Below are positions 20,104 through 32,530 of a stretch of 64,000 nucleotides of DNA, one piece after another. Origin of the DNA: Loxodes magnus (lineage: Eukaryota > Ciliophora > Karyorelictea > Loxodida > Loxodidae); assembly GCA_946699065.1 (NCBI GenBank), contig CAMPDV010001939.1, positions 1-64,000 of the forward strand. The letters are read 5' to 3'. The notes beneath the pieces are model-generated. The model was not told the origin of the DNA. It made no database searches and was given only the letters and a program-made list of their open reading frames with translations. Positions within the stretch are counted from its first letter, which is position 1. Each line of letters starts with the position of its first letter. Position numbers and translations under genes: made by a program.

Positions 20104-21694
20104 AAGCTTCTTGAAAATTATAAAATTAAAAAGTTAAAAAGGAAATTATTTAAATTATTAAAAATAAAAGAGTTAAAATAAAATTTTTTTATGAATAAAG
20201 GTACTGAAAGTGAAAAATGGTGAGAGGTAAGAAATAAAAAGAGAAAGAATATATTTTTGTTATTTTTGTTTAATTTTGTTTAATTTTGTATAATATTTTC
20301 TAAATAACTAAATTATTTTAAAATAAAATAAATTATTAAAACTATTTAATTTTTATTCCCCTAAGTTAAAAATTTTAATTTTTTTTTTTGCTCAGAGTTT
20401 TATACTATAGAAGATTTTTCGGACAGAACCAAAATTATAGAAATTTTGAATCAAGTTTTTAAGTCTAAAGTTATTCTTATTAAAGAAAATTATTTAAATT
20501 TTTTAGATAATGCATAATATAGAGAGGAATATTAAAAAATATTTTTTAATTAAATTTTTATTATTTCTCGGAGATTTACTACAGGAACTTTTAAAGATGG
20601 AAAAATATTTTAATAATTAAAAAATTAATTTGATTTTTCACTTTAAGCTTTTAATAAGAATATTTATTTAATAGACTGATACTATATAACATTTTTTTAT
20701 ATAATTTATTAATTTAGTGTTTTGCTATTTAATATAGACAAGGATGATAAATATTATAATAAGATAAATAAAAATAAATAAATATTTTAATGTATATTTA
20801 AGAATTCAAAATTGCTAAAATAATTAAAGCTCAGTAATATTTCCTTTCTTCGAAAAATAATTTAATAGCAAAAAAATTAAAATCTTTTAGGCTATATCTT
20901 AATCTTTATTCATACACCAATAAAAACTTATAAAATTTTATTTTTTTACAATGAAAGAAAAGATTTTTTTAACAAAAGATATGAAAAATTTTAATAAATA
21001 TATTTGCTCATACTGAAAAAAGCTAAAATAATTAAGCTATAAGCTAATTATTAGTAATGCATAGCTTTCATAACAATTATTTTTAAATCTAAGTTTAGTA
21101 CTTAATAGAATTAACTGTAGAATTTAAAATTAAATTATAGTTAACTTGAATATTTTTATTTTCAAACCAAACAATTTTAGAAGTTATTAAAAACAATTAA
21201 ATATTAATTAATAATACTATAAAAATAACTTTACAATCTATAAGACTAAAATTTTTAAATTTTGTTAATCTTTTAAAAATTAAAAAAATGTTTCGGAAAT
21301 TTAATCTAATAATATAATAAAAAATACTATTAATTTAAAATAAAATAAATGCTTATATATAATAAATAAATTTTTATAATTGTGATAACACTTTTTAAAA
21401 ACACAATAGAATATGTTAATTAAGCATCAGAATAAATCATTTTATAAGATGAATATACTAACTAAGAACGAAAAAAATGTGGCTAAAACTATAGAATAAT
21501 CTAACTACTCTGGATTTTAATTTAATTATTATTAAAGGAAGAATAAAAAGATAGAATTGTATTGCTTAAACTGATGAAGATACATATTATTTAAAATTTG
21601 AAGGTTTAATTACTAAATTGTTGTCCTTTAAAAAATTGTAAATTAAGCTAAGCATCAAGATAAAAGAATATAATAAATAAATAAATTTGATTAT
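20104..21694. other. AT-rich spacer with one dispersed motif
   Basis: No convincing coding frame. At 20,391-20,425, on the minus strand, lies a copy of a motif (CCGAAAAATCT then CTATAGTATAAAACTCTG) that recurs at 31.3-31.9 kb. Confidence 0.4.
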
Positions 21695-21727
21695 ATAGCG
21701 AGTAGCACCTCGTTGGTGCGCAGCTCT
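21695..21727 (+). repeat. dispersed hairpin element, copy 1
   Basis: A GC-rich island of about 30 bp in AT-rich DNA. GCACC (21705-21709) pairs with GGTGC (21715-21719) around a 5-base loop. Sixteen bases, GTAGCACCTCGTTGGT, are identical to 26856-26871. A related GTGCTAC core in opposite orientation lies at 33161-33167. It probably marks the 3' end of a retroposon subfamily. Confidence 0.55.
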
Positions 21728-22264
21728 TTATAATAAAAAGAAAAATACATGATAAATTATTAATAACTAAGCTATTTTAATTTATTCATATTAAATTTTA
21801 AAAAATTTAAATCCTTTATTAACAGTAATTTTAAAATTAATATATTGTAAATCAAGATATCTTTACTAAAATGATAATATCAAATAATTAAAAAAGATAA
21901 ACAAAAATTACTTAATTAAAAACAGCAAATATTTAAAATTTAAGGATCCAGATATATGTAGTTAAAAGCTTAATAAATTGCAAAATTAAAAGATTAATAA
22001 TTAATAAAATAGCTATTTTAATAAATTAATAAGGATTGTATGCTAAATAACTACTATTTTATTTTATTTTATTATAGCGTAAATTATAAAAAAGTAAATA
22101 AAAAAATAAATAAAAAGTTATAATCTAACATCTTATAAAAAAAAATTATTTATTCTTAACTATTTAAATTTTTTTACCAAAATTAAAAAAGAGGCATTCA
22201 ATACATCGATTTTTGAAAAATAATTATTAGATAATTTTAGAAACTATAACATAACATAATTTAT
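21728..22264. other. AT-rich spacer
   Basis: No gene, RNA or repeat recognised. Confidence 0.4.
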
Positions 22265-22999
22265 TAACGTGGCGTTACCTTTATTTGGTTTGCCACTAAT
22301 AAAAAAGTTTAAAGTTTAAAATTGTCTTAAGTTTTATTCCATTTCTAATCTTCTTCTGAGTCTTCTTCTTAGAATACATATTTTACAGTACTCAGTTTAC
22401 CAAAGGTATCTTGCTCCAATCAAGTTCGATTCTAAACATATTCAAATTTCTTCTTTAATGAGCAAATAAGATACCCTTCAAGAGTTCATTTCCTATGTAT
22501 ATCTTTTTTTTTCTGTATAATAAACCTTCTAGAATGCAGTATAGATTAGTTATGGATTTTCATAACTTAAAACTTTCAATTTTTTATTTTAATTAGAATT
22601 TTCGTAATATCCTAAAATGTTACCATATTTCCTGCAATACCAGCATTACTTTCTATTCTTTACTATCGGAATTTTTGCTGATAGAGGATTCGGCTTCACA
22701 TCCATGGGGTTATTTGTTGATGTATTTTTTAGAAATAAGCTTTCAGTCAATTCCACTTATTGATTGACATTGGATTCTATTTGTTCAATTCTCAGTTTGT
22801 CTATTTTGTAATTTCTATTTTTTAGTATTTATGCGTTAGAAATTAGGTAAGTTATTTTTCCTTCAAGCTCTTATAAGTTTCTTAAAAGTTTAAAATTCTC
22901 CTATTACATAGCTTTGAGTTCTTAGAGTATGTTTTGCTAATCATAAATCGATTGGGATGGATTCTGTTTAGAAGAGATTTTTTGCAAGAAATTTTTCAT
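22265..22999 (-). CDS. gag-like protein, degenerate zinc knuckle (copy 4)
   Basis: From ATG 22999 (MKNFLQKISSKQNPSQS) a minus-strand frame gives a coiled-coil region (NILQELKAMQQENFKLLRNL, about 22,900) and a second helix (KIDKLRIEQIESNVNQQ). A knuckle remnant follows (CWYCRKYGNILGYY, CX2C kept but His and last Cys replaced). About 240 codons remain open to the end of the element. The 3' end is a perfect-stem hairpin, GTGGC facing GCCAC, at 22,270-22,297. Architecture matches the other gag-like ORFs. No target-site duplication was identified. Probably an inactive retroposon copy. Confidence 0.55.
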
Positions 23000-25620
23000 T
23001 TTTTCTATATATCATTTTAATTAATAAAATACGAAATAGTTTCTTTAACTAAAAGGATAATAAAAAGATTAGTCAAAATTCTTCTCTAAATATGAACTAA
23101 AAAATCTTAGAAAATAGTTTTGTATAAGAAGAATAAATATTTTATATTTATTCTATGTAAAGTTTAGATAATAATTAAACAATAAGAAGTAATAAAAAAG
23201 TTTATATTAGTAAATTTCTTATTAAATTCATAAATTAAATCTTTTAAGAGAAAATCTTTAATAATAATTAAATAAACCTAAAAGTATAAAAATTATAAAT
23301 TGTTTCACTTTAATAGCATATTTACTGTATAAAGTTTCCGATTTAATTCAGATACTTCAATTTATATAAATTTAAGTTTATTAATGTAAATTTCTTTTTC
23401 TCATTTGGCTTTTTACGTTTCTTGCTTTCATCATCACTCTCTTTTTATTCTACCTTCTGCTCTGTTTAATTTAATAAGCCTTTTCCAAATATTTAATTTA
23501 TTTTTAAAATAAATTTTTATGAAAAATTCTAATAAAGTTATAACATAAAGTGTGAAAAAAGTAAATAAAATAAACCTTTGAAGCAGTTTAGAGAAATTTA
23601 GATAATATTGATTTAAGATAAATATTTCAATCAGATTCTTTTTAATTTTCATTAGAATATTTAAAATTTAGTTTTAAAAGTTATATTTTCTTTATTAAAC
23701 ATTCTAAAGATAATTTAAAACTACGATTTAAACATTAAAAAATACTTCAATTTTAATAAAATTTAGATTATTTTTTGCATTTTCAAAAGAATATATTAGA
23801 AGTGTTATTATTGGAAAAATTTAAGCTGCTAGCAAATAATAAATAAAACAAAACTAATGAAGGAAATAAAAGTAAAGATATGTTAAAAGGAAATATTTAG
23901 AATGACATAAATAATTTAATAATTGAACAATAAAAAAAATCATTATTAGTTAAATAATAAGAAAGAAAAAGATTAAAATTATAAAAATTACTAATATTTA
24001 AAACAAGTTTAGTTGAAACCATATTTTATTAAGGAAGAAAAAATACGAAAAATTAAAATAAAAGATAAGAAAAATAATATTTTTAATTTTGTTGAATAAA
24101 AGCTTAAAATATCATTTTATATATAAAATGTATTAGTATTTTATAAGAAACCCAACTAAGTGTTGGAAAAAATAATAAAATATAACTAGAGAAAATTTAA
24201 TAAAATTTATTGTTTTAAATGATATTTTAAATAAATATTTAAAATATTTTAATTAAATGTTTAGATAAAGCATATAAAAATTATGTAATCTAGAATTTAA
24301 CTTTAAAAATATGTTAAGGATAACTAAAGTTAAATAAAAAAATAAATGGAAAACTTAAAAAAAATAGATTTTTTCATAAAAAATGATTATAAAAACTACT
24401 TATAATTTAATTGAGACTATCAGTTTCTAAAAAATTATTTAAAAATCTTACTAAAAAAATCATAAAATGTAAATTAATAAATAATCAAAATATTAAAAAA
24501 ATTATAATTTTAAATTATTAATATACAAAATAAATTATATTAATAAAAAATAAATCCCTTCTTATTTTTAGTTAAAATATATTCCTTTCTATTAAAAATA
24601 ATATAAAAACTTATTTTTTTAAACATTTTAGACAAAATTAATTATACAATTCTCTTTTATAATTAATTAAAAACTCTATTAAGCTGATAAATTTAGCTTA
24701 TACTTTTATCAAAGAAATATTCTTTCTAATTATATTATAGCAAGTTTGTTCATTTATTATATTTTCAAATATATATAAAAATTAAAAAAATAAATTAGAC
24801 TAACTTTTTAAAGTTTTGCATTATAAGAAATTTATTTTATATATAATAAATGTAAATGATAAATGATATAGTAAATAAAGAAATTAATAATAAATTTTAA
24901 TTTATAAAGATCATTAATGAACTCTTTACACCTATTATACAAATATTTAATTTCTTATTATATTTTAAATAATATATTTTTATACTTTATATCTTTATAA
25001 AATAGTTTTAATTAATTTTTCATAAACTTTTAGCTTAGCAAAATTTTTATAAGTTAAATAATATTTATATTTAAAATTTTAAAATTTTTTAATTCTAAAA
25101 TTATCAAAAATGTACTAAAATCATCATATTATTTTAAGCTACAATAAGAAATAGAAGAAAGTATTAAATTATGCTAGAATCGCATTTAAAAAATATGATT
25201 ATACTTATTAAATATATTAAACAATTAAAAAAATTATTTAATTTTTAAACATTTTAAGCATAGTAAAGCTTTAAATAATTTTAAATTATATATAGAAATA
25301 AATAATACTATTTTAATAAAAATTATAAATCAAATAGTTAAATTAAATTTATTTGGTTCTTTCAAATTTTATTTTGGATTATTTTTATTGCTTGTTATTT
25401 TTATTTTTTATGCTTATTTATTTATAGCTTTTATTATTAGATTCTAAATATTTTTAATAGTATAATTTATTATTTAGTATTTATTTATTTCAATATGTTT
25501 GTTTTCGTTATTATTTTATGAATAAATTATGACATTTTTAGTGTTTTACTTATTCTTTTATATTAAATATTATATTATAATTGTTAAATTCTTATCATAA
25601 TAACTTATTTATTATTTATA
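23000..25620. other. very AT-rich intergenic tract
   Basis: About 2.6 kb made mostly of A/T runs, with no protein-like composition on either strand and no RNA gene seen. A short minus-strand ORF near 23,434-23,652 is judged fortuitous. Confidence 0.45.
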
Positions 25621-25629
25621 TCCTAATTA

Positions 25630-26558
25630 ATTTTCTTAGAATTTAGAATCAATTAATTTAATTCTAGTAAATATCTTTCAATAAACTAAGTTTCTTCTCT
25701 AATAAATTCAATTTAATATATTGTTTCTATATTTTTTAGCTTTTTATTTTAAAATAGTCATATTCTATTAAAAAATTGTGCGGAAGTTTTATAAAGTTCG
25801 AAAAGGTTATTTCATTGCTAATTTTTTCACATGCATTTCTTTTTTATATTCCAGATAAATTTTACCAAAATCTTTGTTACTAAAATATCAGATCTGGCTT
25901 ATTTTTTTTATTTTCTAAACTTGAATCGAGAGATTAAGTTTCAATGAAATAGTAGTAATTAAAAATATTATTATTTTAATCTTTTATTAGTATTATCAAA
26001 TCACTTTGTTTACTTAAAAATCCATCAATATTTGTTACTTTCCTCAAATATATTCTGCTTAAAGTTCATTAGATTCTTTATTTCAATTTAGGCTCTTTTA
26101 GTCTAGCTTTACATCTTTTCAATTAACTGATTTCAATCTAAATCCTAAATGCTAAAGTTACCATTTCTTACTTTTAATCTATTTAAAAAATTTAATAATT
26201 TAATATTTTCTTATTTATATGTAGTTACTAAACTTTATAGCTCTCTTTAGATATCTGAAAATTTAGCTATGTACTAATTTTCTAAATCTTACATAAACTT
26301 ATTCACTACATTAAGCTTTGTTCTTTTTAAGTTTTATAATCCTACATTTATTTCATTTTCCTGAATTTGCATAAATTCTAAATTTTTTAAAATTAAATTT
26401 TATTTGATGATTTTAGTAACTTTTTTTGCTTCTAAGTTACTAAAATTATTTTAAGCACATTCGTAAAATAATTAGTGATTACAAGGAAGGATCATTAGAT
26501 TGTTTACTCAAATATAAAGTTCACTCTTACAATCTTAGCATTAGCTTTTTACTGACAT
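25630..26558 (-). CDS. degenerate RING-type coiled-coil protein
   Basis: From ATG 26558 the protein starts MSVKSQCQDCKSELYIW and keeps the RING spacing of the 15,716 gene: C7, C10, then C26, H28 and C34 with X15 between. Residue 31, a zinc ligand in the relatives, is Phe, and no second CX2C pair is evident, so zinc binding is probably impaired. The rest is Lys/Gln/Leu-rich coiled coil (for example LQNLKRTKLNVVNKFMQDLE). After about 26,150 two frames look plausible, so a frameshift is likely and the C-terminus near 25,630 is provisional. Many TGA codons fall at Trp positions. Confidence 0.5.
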
Positions 26559-26847
26559 CTTAAACTTTTATTATTTACTTAAAAATATTAAACTTAATAT
26601 ATTAGATTAAACCTTTAAACTTAGAAATTAATATTTAAATTACCTAAACACAATTAATAAAAAAGTAGTTATAATATATAAAATAAATATTCAATTCGCA
26701 CAATATTAATATTATTATTACAAATAGACTAAATTAATAATTAATTAAAATAATTAAAGAAACATTATCTTAAAAAAGAAAATATTTATTTATCTGTTTC
26801 AAAAAAAATCTAACTACAGAAAATTAAATAAATAATCAAAATTATTA

Positions 26848-26882
26848 TAGAGCGCGTAGCACCTCGTTGGTTCACAGTTCTT
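26848..26882 (+). repeat. dispersed hairpin element, copy 2
   Basis: Shares GTAGCACCTCGTTGGT with 21702-21717. The stem is partly disrupted here (GCACC facing GGTTC). It lies just downstream of the minus-strand ORF that ends at 26,916, consistent with a 3'-terminal signature. Confidence 0.55.
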
Positions 26883-26915
26883 TCAATATTAATATTTAAT
26901 ATTAAAAATTTGTTC

Positions 26916-27236
26916 TCATACTTCATGTTAGCATTCTAGCTCTCCAATGAGTCACTTCGACTTCTCCAAATGGGGATTCTGTTTGTTAAAGATTATTTTC
27001 GAATCAGGAATAAAATATCCCCATCCTTCATGAATAAGTCCAAATAAGAATTAGTAACTAAGTCATTAGCAGGTTCGTTAGTCAAGCGTTCATACTGCCA
27101 GTAAGAGTTCTCGGGTAAGTTAGGTTTGTCTCTTCTTGTTCACCCTTCTCCGTGCTGGCATCTAGTGCAAGATTACTCGTAAGGCATTATAAACTGCACC
27201 AGATTACCTACTAGTTCTTCTAACCATGGCCGACAT
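26916..27236 (-). CDS. small basic protein of unknown function
   Basis: A 106-residue ORF from ATG 27236 (MSAMVRRTSRQSGAVYN) to TGA 26916-26918, with a second in-frame ATG at 27227. The N-terminal half is rich in Arg/Lys (MPARRRVNKKRQTQL), the C-terminal half is mixed and aromatic. G+C is well above the flanks. Three internal TGA codons would be Trp. The opening ATGGTTAGAAG resembles the ATGGTAGAAGG start of the gag-like retroposons, and a dispersed hairpin element follows the stop, so it may be a shortened member of that mobile class rather than a host gene. I considered a histone, but no histone motif is present. Confidence 0.45.
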
Positions 27237-27286
27237 TTATTTTATCATATAATAAGATTAAATTTATATTTTAATGATCAAAAAAA

Positions 27287-28230
27287 TGGTGGAAGCAAGA
27301 TTTTTAATTGTTTGATTATATCTCTAATCTAAGAAAGTTTACTTGTTGGATAAAATTTCTTGAAGATAGCGTATCTGGAAGATTATATGAATTTGATAGA
27401 GGCTTCAAGTATATAAATATGGAGTAAAAATTCATTTATCATGATGTTCTCTGTTTTCAGAAACCGATCAACAGAATAAATCTATTATATTCGTAAAGAG
27501 GCCTTTCAGAGAATGAGCAAGACGAGAGCTTAGCTGTCATAAAACTTAAGGTTCATCATTATAATTTAAAAATTTAGCCTTTTCTTGGAGGCGATATATA
27601 AATATTTCTGATTTAAGTAACAAATAAATAAATAAAACTTGATTTTTGTGCATATTAATTAGATCGAAAATTCTACTTATCTTAAACGATCTTTTCACGC
27701 TGCAATATAATAGCCATAAAGGAAAATTTTAAGTTAAAATCTTGTGAATTAGATTAAAAGGCATAATAATAAAACCTCTTGCTTGATAAATGCTTAGAAA
27801 AACTTCAGCAGAAAGTAAATAAACCCATTAACCATAAATTGTACTATAAAATTATTTGGACATTGAGCTTTAAATAGAAACTTGCAGTAACGAATGAAAG
27901 AGATTTAAAAGATGTTTATAAAAAAATGAAATAGGATATTTAATAATAAACTACAGATTTTTTAAGGTAAATAAAGATAAGAGAAAACAAAGCAGATTAA
28001 TCTAATTTACAAAACTTATTAAACAAACGATATAAAGCTATTAACTGCTAGGTTAATTTATAGCTCATGAATATTAATAATAGTAATAGAAGCAAATTCA
28101 AAATAATGGGATTACTTAATTAAAAGAATAAATGAGATGAGAAAGGTAATACACCAAATGGAAAAAATCCTTAATTTTCAGATAACTACGGTAAAGCATG
28201 TAATCCCAAAAAGAGTAAAAGATTAATATG
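27287..28230 (+). CDS. hypothetical protein upstream of the RING-WD40 gene
   Basis: One plus-strand frame is protein-like for about 310 codons: FTCWIKFLEDSVSGRLYEFD, KPINRINLLYSQRGLSENEQ, QPFLGGDIQIFLIQVTNKQ, then a Lys/Asn/Gln-rich tail ending near GNTPNGKNPQFSDNYGKACN. No domain is recognised. No ATG precedes the first good residues (the first in-frame ATG is 27419), so the start is open. The same frame continues through an AT-rich gap (28,230-28,440) directly into the RING finger at 28,454. The two may therefore be one gene with an intron or linker, or adjacent genes. Confidence 0.45.
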
Positions 28231-28450
28231 CTATACTTTTATAATTAATTAAATATTATTATTATTGAGTTTTAATTCATACATTAAATTATAGTTCTTT
28301 ATATGTTTAGTATATTGATAAATAAAAGAAGTTTTAAGCATTAACTGATGCTTAGTGCTAAAATAAAAGTAGCAAGTTTAATAGTTTAAGATATTATTTA
28401 AAATCTAATTTTTAATTAATAAAATAATAATTAAAATATTCATAAACATC

Positions 28451-31007
28451 AAATGTAAAGCTTGTAACGGAGATTTTGATGAGTAGGTGAAGGTTCCTAT
28501 GATACTTGAATGTGGTCACTAAATGTGTTACGATGTATTCATAACTAGTTCTTAAAGTCTAAATAAATCTAATGTATGGGTAATAACTGCAAAATTCATA
28601 CTAAAACTCACCCAACTTAACTATAAAGTGATAAGCTGATGTTAGATACTACCAAGCAAAGCTTTATATAATCTAATATAGTATAGTTAAAATCATTAGA
28701 GAATAGAGTAAGTTAAGAGTTATAGAAGATAAAAAAGATAAAGCTGGCTATAGTAAATAAACTTCTAGAGGACCTCGAAATTAATTTATTTACAGATAGT
28801 ACTAAAATATATGAAGAACTATAAAGTCACTAAGTAACAACAAAAAAGGAGATAAATAACTTACTGGAGTTATAAGGCTAATTGAAATAAAATAAATGAC
28901 ATGATGTTTCAAATTTAGAATATACCTAACTAATTTAAATAGTTTAAAATTAAATATTAAAAGCTTAGCAGGCCTATAGTGTTTTAATTAACTACGACTA
29001 AAATTATTTTTAATTAAGCAATAACTTTAAATGTAAGATATAAGATTACCGTAGATAGATAGAATAGCATAAAGAGTTTATTAAGCATTTAATTAGTTAG
29101 ATATAACTATTATCAAGTTAGTTAATGAAATTTTAAAATATATAAATCTGAGAAAGAGACTGATTAAAGTAGATGAATCAAGAATTCTATCAAGAATATT
29201 TATAAAAATCAGAAGTAAGTTTAATATAAATTTCAGAGGCAATGGAAAAACTCTTAAGAGCCTTAAATTTAATGTATTTATTTTAAAATATTTATATAGA
29301 AAACAAAGCAGCAAATAATTAATAGAAAGCTATTAATTAATTTAATGAAATTCAAGATTAAGGTATATTTTTATACACAGCTAAAATAATGTAGGGACAT
29401 ACAAAAACTATATTATCTGTAACTATATCTAGAGACCAGAAATGAATTGTTTCTGTAAGCGATGATAATACGATAAAAATATGGGACTTTAATAGTGCCT
29501 AATTAAAGAGTACTTTGTAGGGACATACAGGTTTTGTTTTAACTGCATCTATTTCGAGTGACTGCAATTATATAATATCTGGAAGTGATGACAATACTAT
29601 AAAGATATGGGATTTAGTGTCTGGTTAGTTAAAGAGTACTTTATATGGACATAATAGTTCTGTTTACTCAGTAGTTCTAACAAATGACCAGAAGTGAATC
29701 GTTTCTGGTAGTTATGATAACACGATCAAAATTTGGGATTTCAAAACTAATTAATTAAAAAGTTCCTTGTAGGGGCATACGAGTCAAGTTTTATCTGTAG
29801 CAATTTCAAGTGACAACAACTATATTATATCTACAAGTATAGATAATACAATAAAGATATGAAATTTACAAGCTAACTAATTAAAGAGTACACTGAAGGG
29901 ACATACATAATCTGTAAATTCTGTAGTAATATCAAGTGACCAGAGATGAATCGTTTCTGGAAGTTCTGATAAGATGATTAAGATATGCAATTTTTAGACT
30001 GGATAGTGTATAAGAACAATAACAGGCATTAAGGTTGAATAGGAGGAGTTACATTGACAAGCAACAACAGTTTTATAGTATCAGGAAGTGGAGATAAAAC
30101 AATAAAGATATGGGATTTCTAAACAGGAGAATGTGTATATACGTTAATGGGGCATACAGCTGAAGTAAGGAGTGTAGCACTAAGTAGTGATGACAAGTGA
30201 ATAATATCAGGTAGTTGGAATAAAAATGTGAGAAAGTGAAATATTTAAAGAAAGTATGAAAAAAGCATATTGAACAAGTAAGTAAAGGTAAGATATTTTA
30301 GTACAGATATAAAAGAGAATATCTATTGAAGGAAGAGAAATTTAGAAGGAGAGTAGATGAGAAAAAAATAGAATTTTAAGACAAAAAACGATAAATTCAA
30401 AAATTTAAATAAATTAAGGATATATATACAAAGCTATTTAATTATAAAAAGAGGAATTATGGAATCGATGAAAGAATAATTAAGTTTCTAACTATAAAAA
30501 TTAGAAAAAGAAGCATTTAATTTAATAATTTAAATTTATAAATTTGATAAATATTAAAATGAGAATCAAAGAACCTTTATATAATTAATGGAAAGGAAGG
30601 ATACATCTTAAAAAGAGAAAATTATCAAATAATTTTTAATGGAGAGTTGAAATTATAAAAAGAGAGTAGTAAAGCCTTATTTAAAAGGGCATAATTTGAT
30701 TCATTAAAATAAAGAGTTTTATTTAAAATCAAAATATGGAAAATAATGTTAAAAATTTATTTATTACTTAAAAAATATATAAAGAGCAGTAGCTAGAATT
30801 AAAAAGGAAAAGCTATTAAATAATTAAAAGATATTAAAATTGTTGTCATTAAATTTGAATTCAGCTGCGCAAAACGAGTAAATAAATAAGGAGGAAATTT
30901 TAAGATAAATTTTTTAGAAGATATTATATAAGGAAAACGTTTAAGTAAATAAAAAGATTTAGTTAAATTATTTACTGGTATACAAAACTGAAAATAAAGA
31001 AAAATGA
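28451..31007 (+). CDS. RING, coiled-coil and seven-bladed WD40 protein (two frameshifts)
   Basis: The RING finger starts at Cys 28454 (KCKACNGDFDEQVKVPM, ECGHQMCYD) with the same CX2C-X15-CXHX2C spacing as the 15,716 gene. The next expected Cys appears only in the -1 frame from 28,534. A coiled coil of about 200 residues follows, then seven WD40 repeats from 29,392 to about 30,250 (for example SDDKWIISGSWNKNVRKW, with TGA as Trp). A second -1 shift at about 30,027 is needed to read GHQGWIGGVTL. A Lys-rich helical tail runs to TGA 31005-31007. The layout resembles TRIM-like E3 ligases in which WD40 binds substrate. No ATG is visible in the RING frame. Both shifts equal one missing base and may be errors, decay or frameshifting. 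Confidence 0.7.
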
Positions 31008-32530
31008 ATTAAGAAATTTATTAAAAAAAGTAAAGAAATAATAATTTGCTAATTTCTACGTTTATCTTTATTAATTAATTTAATTTATTTTAATTATTTA
31101 GATTAATATTTAATAATTTTTTTATTCTTAAAATGTTTTCTAAAATAAGAGATGAACATAAGCATTAAACGTCGTTTTCTTCTTTTTTTTATAGTTAATT
31201 TTTCAGAGAAAAAGATTTTTAACTCTTTTTAGATCTTTTTTTTTTTGAAAAATTTAGCAATACCTATAAAAAAATTTAGACTCTTTTTCAAAACACTATT
31301 ATCCCTTATTTTTTTAAGATTTTAGTCTTTCTAAAAATCTCCTGTAGTATAAAGCTTGGAGAGAAAAAGTGCTTTTATTTTTTTCAATCGGGAATCATTT
31401 TTTTATTCTCAGCTTTTTAAAATCCATTTTTTTAATTTTTTTCTTCTTTAAAAACTCTATTCCTTTTTTTAATTTAACCCGTCCCGAAAATCTCCTGTAG
31501 TGTAAAACTCTGTAAAAAAAATTTTACGATTTCATATTTTCGTGCTCCTATCTTTCCTTTTTCTTTAGATCAAAAAATTATCAAAAAATTTTTTTACAAA
31601 AAATTCAAAAACGAAATTTTTTTATTTAAACCTAAACCCAAAATAAATCCCTAAAACAAAAACTTTACATTTTTCTCAAAAAATATTTATAAAATAAATT
31701 TCCAAATTCAGACATAATTGAAAAATATTTTTTTCATAGCATTTTATTTCTCAAGACCCTTTTATATTTGGAAATTTTACTTAGAATTTTATTTTTTTCA
31801 TCCCGAATTCCCTAGTTTTAGTAGTCCGAAAAATGTCCTCTAATACAAAATGAAAAAAAAATTTTTTTATTATTTTGCATTTTCAGGCTTTAATATTCAG
31901 AAAAAATTATAGAAAGAATGATATAATAATTTTACCATCGTAAAAATAATTTTATAATCGTAAAAATATTACAATATACATAAAAATACAAAATTTAGGA
32001 TGATTTTATCAAAAAAACCCTCAGAAAATAATAATAAAAGAAAAAGCGTAAACTTAAAATTAAAAATTCCAAATAAAACTTAATTTAAAATATAAATACA
32101 CAAAAATAATTCACTGAATAAAAACAATTTTAAATGCAAAATAAAATTAAAATAAATAATTAAATTATAATTAAATAATAACTTTTCCAGTTCAATCCAA
32201 AAACGTTTTTTTATTGCACAACTCTGATAAAAAGAAAACAGACTTAAAAATATTATATATCCTAAAATTTTTTATGAAACTTAAAAAATAAATCAAATAT
32301 TCAAAAAAATTTTGGATTAAATAAAAAACAAGATAATTTTAATTACCCATTTTTTAATAAAAACTACAGGATAAATTCAGCATAACCATTTATAAATTGA
32401 TATACACACTTTTACCAATTTTAAAAACCTATAAATATAATCTATTATAATGACTTTGTTTTAAACCAGCAAATAATACGAAATTTTTTCATAACTAAAA
32501 AAACATAAACATAATTTAACTTTAATATAT
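31008..32530. other. AT-rich intergenic tract with a repeated motif
   Basis: No coding frame is convincing. A motif of about 30 bp with core AAAATCTCCTGTAGTRTAAA occurs at 31,331-31,360 and 31,481-31,512, with a weaker form at 31,821-31,850. A related copy lies inverted at 20,391-20,425. Function unknown. Confidence 0.45.

Noticed and set aside
23434..23652. A short minus-strand ATG ORF in the AT-rich tract.
   Set aside because: Low-complexity Ile/Leu/Phe/Lys composition typical of AT-rich non-coding DNA, with no supporting neighbours.
26916..27236. A histone gene, suggested by small size and basic N-terminus.
   Set aside because: No histone-fold signature residues are present, and its context (retroposon-like start, dispersed hairpin after the stop) fits a mobile remnant better.
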